Shown here in pieces: positions 56,261-64,000 of a stretch of DNA of 64,000 nt. The notes under the pieces were generated by a model. That model did no database searches and was not told the DNA's origin. It was given only the letters and a program-made list of their open reading frames with translations. Numbering within the stretch: position 1 is the first letter of the stretch; each line of letters starts with the position of its first letter. A program made the translations under genes and the position numbers. Source of the DNA: Brevipalpus yothersi (taxonomy: Eukaryota; Arthropoda; Arachnida; Trombidiformes; Tenuipalpidae); the NCBI GenBank assembly GCA_003956705.1, contig QZCP01000843.1, positions 62,001 through 126,000 on the forward strand, written 5' to 3'.

Positions 56261-59200
56261 ATGTCAGGGAGTTCAAACTCTAGTCGAAGTCGTAAGTAAT
56301 TATAATTAGTTCAACATTATACAAGTTATCTGTGTCTGTGCACCTTGAAATTGTGTGTGTGTAAGATAAATATACATACACATACATTCTTTACCATCTC
56401 TCTCTCTGATATCTTTGTATGTTTTTTCATTTTCCATCTCACTTCAACCTTCAGCTTCTACTCGTGAAGAAGATCAAGAATTCATCTTCATCCATGACAC
56501 GTGCTTCAATATTACGATTTCCTCTCCAGGAAAAAAATCTTTCGATATTCAAGTAAGTTGATGATCAAACGAATAATTTCACACACATATGCATATGTAT
56601 TCCACCAAAATATTCGTAATGGATCATCGAACTTTGATCCTCTTCTGGAAAAAAATTCTCTCTCTCTCTCCCCTGAATACCCATGTGCTCTTTCGGTGCG
56701 GTCTTGTATTAATATGTATGCACTTATTTTTCTTTTTTTTTCAATACCACGTTTTCGCTCTCCTCCTCCTCTCTCCCTCCCCCTCCTCCTCTTTTTCCTG
56801 GTTCGCGTGTCTGTCTGTCTGTCTGTCTCTATGTGTGCACGGCCACATGTTCAGGTCAGTCCTATGGAAATGGTTCAGGAGATACATCATCTTCTCATGG
56901 ATCGAGAAGATACTTGCCATCGTACCTGCTTCTCATTGCAATTGGACGGCAATACACTTGATAATTTTGCTGAGCTAAAAAATATCGAAGGATTAAAGGA
57001 AGGATCCGTATTGGAAGTGGTCAAGCAACCGTATACAGTACGAGAAGTTCGAATACATTTGAGACACATTCGAGATCTTCTCAAGTCACTTGATTCTTCG
57101 GATGCATACAATGGATTGGAATGCACATCTCTCTCTTTTTTGAATGTTATCGCTCAAGGTGATATTTTTGGTGAGTAAAATTTAGGCCCTTTTATTCTCT
57201 TGTTTGATGCTCCGAGAACCAGCTCTGAGCTTATTTTCTCTTCATAATTGGGAGCAACTTTTCTCTCCAATAAGTGCAATATTGATAATTCTCGTTTACT
57301 TACAGGTAAAAAGAAAGGAGTGAGGCCAGATTCTGTTGACTGTACGCCTCCCGATTATATTTTGCCCGGTAATAAGGATCGACCATTAACGGCATTACAA
57401 CCTCAATCAAAGGATCAAAAAGTATGCTCACCGTACTGTTGGAAAAGATTACCGAAAAATTAATTCCTCATCATTACCTATACTTAAATCGAATAACTCT
57501 AGAAAGTTAAGTTCTCACTTATTTATGAATTATTTTTCAGAATATAACTGCTTTGAAAGTATTGACAACTAGTGGTTGGAATCCTCCTCCTGGCTGGCGA
57601 AAATTGCAAGGTGATATTCTCTATTTGTATGTGGTTACTTTGGAAGACAAGCGTTATCACATCACATCATCCACCCATGGTTTTTATGTGAATCAATCAA
57701 CAGAAGAAACCTTCGATCCAAGACCCTCCACCCCTAAAACAGTTTATCATTCACTTATTGATCTATTGGATCACATTAGCTCTCAATTTAAGAAAAATTT
57801 TGCCATTATCCAAAAAAGAAAGCATCAGAAGCATTTATTTGAAAGGGTGGCCACTCCATATCAAATGTATTGTTGGACTGCTCCCATGCTTGAGCATACT
57901 GTTGACTTTGTTCGTGCTGAGGATGCCTTTTCATCTAAACTCGGCTACGAAGAGCATATACCAGGACAAACTCGAGATTGGAATGAAGAACTACAAACAA
58001 CCAGAGAATTACCTCGCAAAACACTGCCTGAACGTTTGCTTCGTGAACGTGCGATTTTCAAAGTACATAGTGACTTTGTTGCTGCTGCGACAAGAGGTGC
58101 GATGGCTGTTGTGGATGGAAATGTGATGGCTATCAATCCTGGTGAAGATCCTAAGATGCAAATGTTCATCTGGAATAATATATTTTTCAGTTTGGGCTTC
58201 GATGTTCGTGATCATTACCAAGAGCTGGGTGGTGATGCAGCTGCCTATGTAGCACCCAATAATGATCTTCAAGGTGTTAAAGCATATAGTGCAGTTGATA
58301 TTGAAGGGCTACATACTTTGGGTACTGTTGTGATTGACTATCGAAGCTTCCGAGTGACTGCTCAGAGTATCATTCCTGGTATTCTGGAACGAGAACAGGA
58401 ACAGTCAGTTGTGTATGGTTCGGTAGATTTTGGTAAAACTGTGGTAACTCATCCAAAGTATTTAGAGTTGCTTGGCAAAGCTGGTCAAATACTTAAAATA
58501 GTGCCTCATAAAGTGTTGAATGAAAAAGATGAAGAAATCGAAATTTGTTCATCTGTTGAATGCAAAGGTATCATTGGAAACGATGGTCGACATTATATAT
58601 TGGATTTATTGCGAACTTTTCCCCCTGATGTGAATTATTTTCCTCTCGAATCTCTGGAGGAATACAGTGAAGAAGTGAGAGCTTTAGGCTTCCCACGTGA
58701 ACATCGGCACAAGCTCTGTTGCCTTCGTCAGGAGCTCGTTGATGCGTTCTTTGAGGCAAAGTATATGATGTTCATCAAATTGGCAGCTTATCATTTACAA
58801 CAGTCAGGACTAAGAAAGCTGAAAGATTCTAGATCCACAGCATCTTCTGGTACAGTCATGAATGGTAAAGCATGTGAACTTGAAATAGAACAAGAAACTC
58901 CAGAGTCTCTTGATGGGCGCAAGTCTCCACAAGCTTCCTTCCCTCTATCGTGTTCAAACGATACCTCATCTCTCTCTTCAGTTGGTTCATCTCCTTCAAC
59001 ATTTAACAATGAAGACATCAAAGCATCTTCTTCAATATTAACTGATAAAATTGATGATTCGGACTCCGTTCTACGCACCAATTCCATAACTTCTTCACCC
59101 TCTTCGTCTACTTCTGATTCACAGAAGAACAGAAGTGATCATAATTCGCTTACCGCTATCAACGGTAACTTGACCGACTCAACTACCGTCTCACCCGCTA

Positions 59201-62094
59201 CGCAAGTAAACGCCACAAATCACATTGAGTCTTCCTGCTCTTCATTGCCATCATCAGCTTCCTCACATAGCATTGAGGCGTCAAGTAAGCTAAACGGTAA
59301 TGTGCTCACTGATAATCATCATGAGCAGCATGATAATAAAGAATCAATCAAAAGTAATAATCTCACTACTGATAATGTGGGTAAAATTTGTGAAAATGGT
59401 TTCATACACGACAAACCGAATGCTACTGGAAAGCCTATCGATAAATTAAACTGTGATCTCATTTCAACGAAAACATTGGAAAATATTGAGGAAAATTCCT
59501 CTACTTCATCCCTTGTTCAATCCCCCTCCATCCCCCTTATCTCCTCTGCATGTAAGAATTCGGACCAAGCCAATCGAGAGAGTGCCGTTAGTTCTGATCA
59601 TCCGTCCACAAAATCTTCTTGTTCGAAACTTCAATCCAACGATGATTCAAGTTCTGGAAAGAAGATTGATCCTTCGGTAAGTTCGAAAAATTTTTAAACT
59701 GGAATTTTACGGAAAATGGATCATATCGGAAAATTTCCTCTGAATGCAAATAATGAACGTCAACGATTCTAATCAGACGTCTATTCTTAGATTTCAAACT
59801 TTTCAAAGTCAACTCATCCTTCATGTACTTATTTCCCCTCTTATAGATCGAAAGAAGTCAAAACATCGCCATAAGTTCCCAGGCAAATGATGATTCAACG
59901 AAACATAGTACAACCGGAAACACGGTTGACTCCCAAAACAATAATGATAAAGACTACAAATCAGTAGAACCTTCCCTAACAGATACCTCACTCCATACTC
60001 AGAATAAGTCTTCATCTATTTCATCACTATCTGCTCATTCGACCGTCGTAAATGGTGTTCAAGGTGGATCAATTCATCTTGGCAATGCTTGTGAGCGATT
60101 AACTTTGACTAAAGATAATGTTGACCGAAATGATATCACGAGTACAGATGATTATAAGAAGATGCTTGAATCTTTCATGGCAAGTCGTGAAAAGCTAAGC
60201 GAAGATTCAACTCAAGAAATTGTCCGAAAGGCTGCTAAAGCAGTTAAATCTTTAAAAGATACTGAGTTCGATATCCGCTTCAATCCTGATGTATATTCCC
60301 CGACCGTTAGACACGCTAATGAGTCGAGCGAGGAGCTTAAAAATCAACGTCAACTAGTCAAAGACGCTGCCGAATTTCTTCTCGCTGTCCAAATTCCCAA
60401 TTTTGTGAGTCACTGTCAACCGAATTCTTAAGCTCTTGATACATTTTTCTCTCTTCTCTCTATCCATAGATACGAGACTGTTTGGAAAATACCACTGCCC
60501 CTTTCGACGGCAATACCCTCACGGAAGCTCTGCATAATCGAGGCATCAATATTCGCTACTTAGGAACCATTGCCAATCAGCTAGCTAATCATGAACAGCT
60601 GGAGTACCTTCTTGGAATCGTCATCACTGAGCTCTTGTGTCGTTCTGTTAAGCATATTTACATCAGTTATATACAGGACGTAGAGATTTTGCACCTCGCT
60701 CCTGCAATTAGTCATTTCCTCAATTGTCTTGTCTCCTCGTGTCAAGTTTCCAATCCAATCAAAGAAGAACGTATAAATAAGAAAAAGGGCAAGAAAAGTC
60801 GTGGTCGTCAAAATCTTATGCTCAATCAAAGCTATTCCAACGATTGGGGAACACTTACCGCCAAATCTTTGTTCAGTAGCCTTCTGCACGAAATGTTTTC
60901 TTATTATGGCTGGAAAGCAGATGCTTCATCAATCGATTCTCTAGTAACTAAGTACAATCTCCAAAAGATATCCATTCTTCGTTCTTTTTGCATGAAAACT
61001 GGTATTCAAGTATTACTTCGTGAATATAATTTCGATCAAAGAAGCAAGCCAACCTTCACCGAAGATGACATTCTGAATGTTTTCCCTGTGGTCAAGCATA
61101 TCAATCCTAGAGCCACTGATGCTTACAACTTCTACACTAATGGACAAGCCAAAATTCAGCAAGGATATTTGAAAGAAGGTTATGAATTGATAAGTGAAGC
61201 CTTAAATCTTCTAAATAATGTCTATGGTGCCATGCATCCGGAAATCGCTCAGTGTCTCAGAATGCTTGCTCGCTTGAACTATATTATGGGTGACCATAGT
61301 GAGGCAATGGCCTGTCAGCAGAAAGCTGTTCTAATGAGTGAAAAGGTTAATGGAATCGACCATCCTTATACAATAATGGAATATGTGAGTAATATTACTC
61401 GATAGTTCCTCGGTTTTTGGTACTAATTTGTTCTTAAATATTTCTCTATTTTCAGTCGCATCTTGCTCTCTATTGCTTCGCCAATTCGCAAGTGACCATC
61501 GCTCTGAAACTTCTCTATCGAGCTCGATATCTGTTGCTCCTAATTTCTGGTGAAAATCATCCAGAAATGTCCATTCTTGACGTAAGATCTGAATCCATCG
61601 TGATTGTGATACACAATTTGGCTTACTTTCTTCTCTTTTCACAGAGTAATATCGGACTTGTTCTCTACGCTGTTGGAGAATATGAACTCTCTCTTCGATT
61701 CTTAACGAACGCTTTGAAGATGAATCAAAAGTATTTTGGTGTCAATAGTTTAAAGGTTGCCCTAAGCTATCATCTGATTGCTCGTACCCAATCTTGTATG
61801 GGTGATTTTCGAGGAGCTCTTGCTAATGAGCGAGAAACTTGGGCCATTTATAAGCAGCAATTGGGTGAAAATCATGAGAAAACCCGGGAAAGCTCAGAAT
61901 GTCTGCGACATTTAACCCAGCAAGCTGTTTTGTGGCAGAAAAAAATGAACGAAATTTATAAAGGTGATCCCTCGGCAGTGGTACCACCGATTCAAATACA
62001 GCCTCCTTTTGTGAGTTCCGTATTAGAAATGCTCAACATTATCAATGGGTTTATTGCTCAATCCATTTTTAAAACTAGTTCGCCATGTGATTAA
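56261..62094 (+). CDS. clu: Clustered mitochondria protein (Clu/CLUH), 9 exons, about 1581 aa
   Basis: Cytosolic RNA-binding protein that controls mitochondrial distribution and translation of nuclear-encoded mitochondrial mRNAs. Exons by eye: 56261-56291, 56455-56552, 56855-57170, 57306-57421, 57541-59676, 59847-60404, 60470-61384, 61456-61581, 61645-62094; all phases agree. The N-terminal CLU_N region lies near residues 40-120 (LQLDGNTLDNFAELKNIEGL). The Clu domain is near 330-580 (DWNEELQTTRELP, ERAIFKVHSDFVAAATRGAM). Next come a Ser/Asn/Thr-rich linker near 610-980, an eIF3-p135-like region with PFDGNTLTEALHNRGINIRYLG near 1090-1130, and C-terminal TPRs (YNFYTNGQAKIQQG, HPEIAQCLRMLARL, YELSLRFLTNALKMN). 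It is longer than usual because of the linker. The C-terminus ends at SVLEMLNIINGF... without a further intron. Intron 2 carries a TCTG repeat near 56810. Confidence 0.95.
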
Positions 62095-62694
62095 GTGATA
62101 AGGTATTAAGCAATTCCTAGTTAGTCTATTAGTTAGTTTTCTTGTTTATTGATATATTCTCTTTTTCTCAACATTACTCTAGGAGATTTACTAAGTTTTC
62201 CTTTTTTTCGAAACTTTTGAAGTTGGAATGATTTTCTCCATGCAGGTTACTCAGAAGAGCTGGAAATACTCTTCCAAATCTTCTGTGTTAGAATTTCGCC
62301 TTAAAAAAACTCCATAGTCGCCATTGCGATATCCTAAATCATCTCGTCATTTTTGCTCGATGAATCTGTCGCAATAGAATAAATGATTTTTTTTCTTTTC
62401 AAATTTCGAGACTATCAATCACTTGTTTGAACTAGTGATTTTTGTGCTTTATTTCGTAATTGTAAAAAGTCGCTCTGCGGTCTCTGTCTAATCAGTAAAA
62501 TTGGACAGATTACTTTCAGGTTAACTGGAAAATTTTAGTTTTGTAAAAGGCACATTGAAGAATAAGTCGTTGAAAAAACGGTTATATGAAATCAGAATGA
62601 TGATTACTTCAATTCTCTTTCAACTGAATGGTCGTCATTGGGTGAAAAATTATTTGATAAATAAATGTTGATCTTGTGCTTGATCAACTCGATT
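62095..62694. other. Convergent 3' regions of clu and the permease-like gene
   Basis: AT-rich sequence with AATAAA-type motifs (for example near 62378) suitable for polyadenylation of clu. No additional gene seen. Confidence 0.55.
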
Positions 62695-63097
62695 TCACGG
62701 TAGATAACATGGCTTAGTGAATGAACCAGGAGCAATCAAGTCCATAGTGGCGAAGTATGTTGCCACAACCATGGTAATTACGCCAATTATAGCAATAGAT
62801 GCCAATTGAATGGTCATGGATAGTGTCATTTTTCTGGAAACAATAAATAAATCAATACAAGGCAAGATTCTGGGCAAATGAAAGCATCATTCGAAAAAAT
62901 AGTGACAAGGACTTACTTTTCACCCGTAATTTTGAGGAGATTATAGTAGAACCATGGCGGGAAGATGAAAGTTTGTGGAATAACTGTGGCTGAGCCAACA
63001 AGATTAAGAATTTTACCAAATTTAGGAACTGTTAATCCAGTGAATATTATTGTTGCACATAGTAGACATCGGAATGCACATCTTTTGGAATTGAAAG
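62695..63097 (-). CDS. Amino acid permease-like transporter, last two exons (partial)
   Basis: C-terminal part of a multi-pass transporter resembling the amino acid/auxin permease family (SLC36/SLC32/SLC38 group). The last exon is 62695-62833 and the previous one 62917-63097; they join in frame (TGEKKMTLSMTIQL). The sequence shows two hydrophobic segments before the junction, with the family block TVPKFGKILNLVGSATVIPQ and FIFPPWFYY. One more segment follows the junction (IAIIGVITMVVATYFATM). The upstream exons were not recognised between 63100 and the window edge and probably continue beyond it. Substrate cannot be assigned. Confidence 0.65.
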
Positions 63098-64000
63098 CTA
63101 AAGAAAAAAATAAAATCAAAATGGAAAAAAATGAGAAATAGAAAAAAGAAAGAGAAGACAAAAAAATTCATTGTGAGTGTTTTACAATATTTATCTTCAC
63201 CATATGATATATATTCAGCAATATTCGAAATACCCATGCATACTTATATAACATCTGATCTTGAAACAATCGTGATGATGATGCACTCAAATTGGGCGCT
63301 TATCATGATTGTAGAGCGCATGTAGAACACTTTCTCGATCTGTTATCGAACAGCTTAAACACAGTTCTAATTTAGAACTAGGATTCTGGTAGAACTTCTG
63401 AACCTCGGAGTTCTGGGTCGCCCCTTTTGCCTAGTTTCTAGAGGAGAGAGCTCTCTCTTTCTCTCTCTTTTTCTCGGTTCTGTTCTGTCAGCCCCTTTTG
63501 TGTGTGTCAGTCCATCGCTTATTATTCATCCCTGATCTCTATGATTAACTTGGTCCTGGGCTCAATCATCGAATTAAAAAGGTATTTATTGGATCGAATG
63601 AGTATATATATGGTGGAAAATATTATTATTAGTGGAAAGATGTGTTTTGTGGCCAATGCAATAGTGCCTTTTATGGCTAATTTGATTTGATCATGTTTAC
63701 TTTTCTTTTTTGATCATCAGTCAGGAAGTGATTTTGGTGTAGGAAGCGAGGGAAAGATAGAATGAATCGAACATATCAGCAAGATATGTGATTATATGCG
63801 ATTTTAATTTACTTTTTGTTTTCTTTTCTCATTTCTTCTTTATCCATAGATTTGACCTGATTTGAAAGCACAATTTGTTTATGTGATATTTTTTTTGTTT
63901 CTTTCATCAATGTTCATCATCAAGTTGTACATTTTTTGGCTCTCTTTCACTCCACCTTCATATTCACCTTCAATGACCAAACTCCAAAAGTCGACTTGTT
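63098..64000. other. Intron or 5' region of the permease-like gene
   Basis: AT-rich sequence with a CT-rich tract near 63445-63475. A hydrophobic minus-strand frame near 63540-63690 could not be tied to the permease by splice sites or motif. Confidence 0.4.

Noticed and set aside
1..64000. CRISPR arrays, operons or prokaryotic defence genes
   Set aside because: The sequence is clearly eukaryotic, with spliced metazoan genes throughout; no regularly spaced short repeats were seen.

Overview
The window is nuclear DNA of an arthropod: AT-rich, with short GT-AG introns and metazoan families (kainate-type glutamate receptor, clu/CLUH, SMYD, FBXO22). The lineage-expanded, intronless gustatory-receptor-like genes and compact layout suggest a mite, perhaps a spider-mite relative. 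That placement is inference; nothing here names the species.

Layout. (1) 1-9.5 kb: a complete 12-exon ionotropic glutamate receptor (minus strand, 1956-6818) and a single-exon LicD/fukutin-like membrane protein (8812-9507). (2) 10-28.8 kb: a minus-strand array of two-exon genes, each an F-box exon plus a FIST-like exon, resembling FBXO22. Intact members start near 14.7, 17.4, 21.6 and 25.9 kb; a rearranged member and several relics lie between them. A Ulp1/C48-like protease-fold gene sits at 27.6 kb, with a deleted copy at 22.8 kb. (3) 29-32.3 kb: two intact gustatory-receptor-like genes. (4) 32.5-54.7 kb: a mosaic in which plus-strand F-box/FIST genes alternate with minus-strand SET-MYND (SMYD-like) genes, with decayed receptor 3' ends before four of the SMYD copies. 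(5) 56.2-62.1 kb: a complete nine-exon clu/CLUH gene, then the last two exons of an amino-acid-permease-like gene running off the right edge.

Both sides share duplicated material. A block of about 2.6 kb around one F-box/FIST gene (15.07-17.67 kb) recurs inverted at 46.1-48.6 kb, and a unit of nearly 4 kb is repeated head to tail (18.95-22.85 and 22.85-27.6 kb). Upstream sequences are shared within the F-box/FIST family and within the SMYD family.

The most interesting hypothesis is functional pairing. FBXO22-type SCF receptors are linked to methylated-lysine biology, and SMYD enzymes are lysine methyltransferases; here the two families expanded together, interleaved. At the F-box/FIST exon junction, one subfamily also keeps an in-frame ATG between two closely spaced splice acceptors, which would permit an F-box-less product. 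All splice models were read by eye from splice motifs, phase and homology; no transcript evidence was available.
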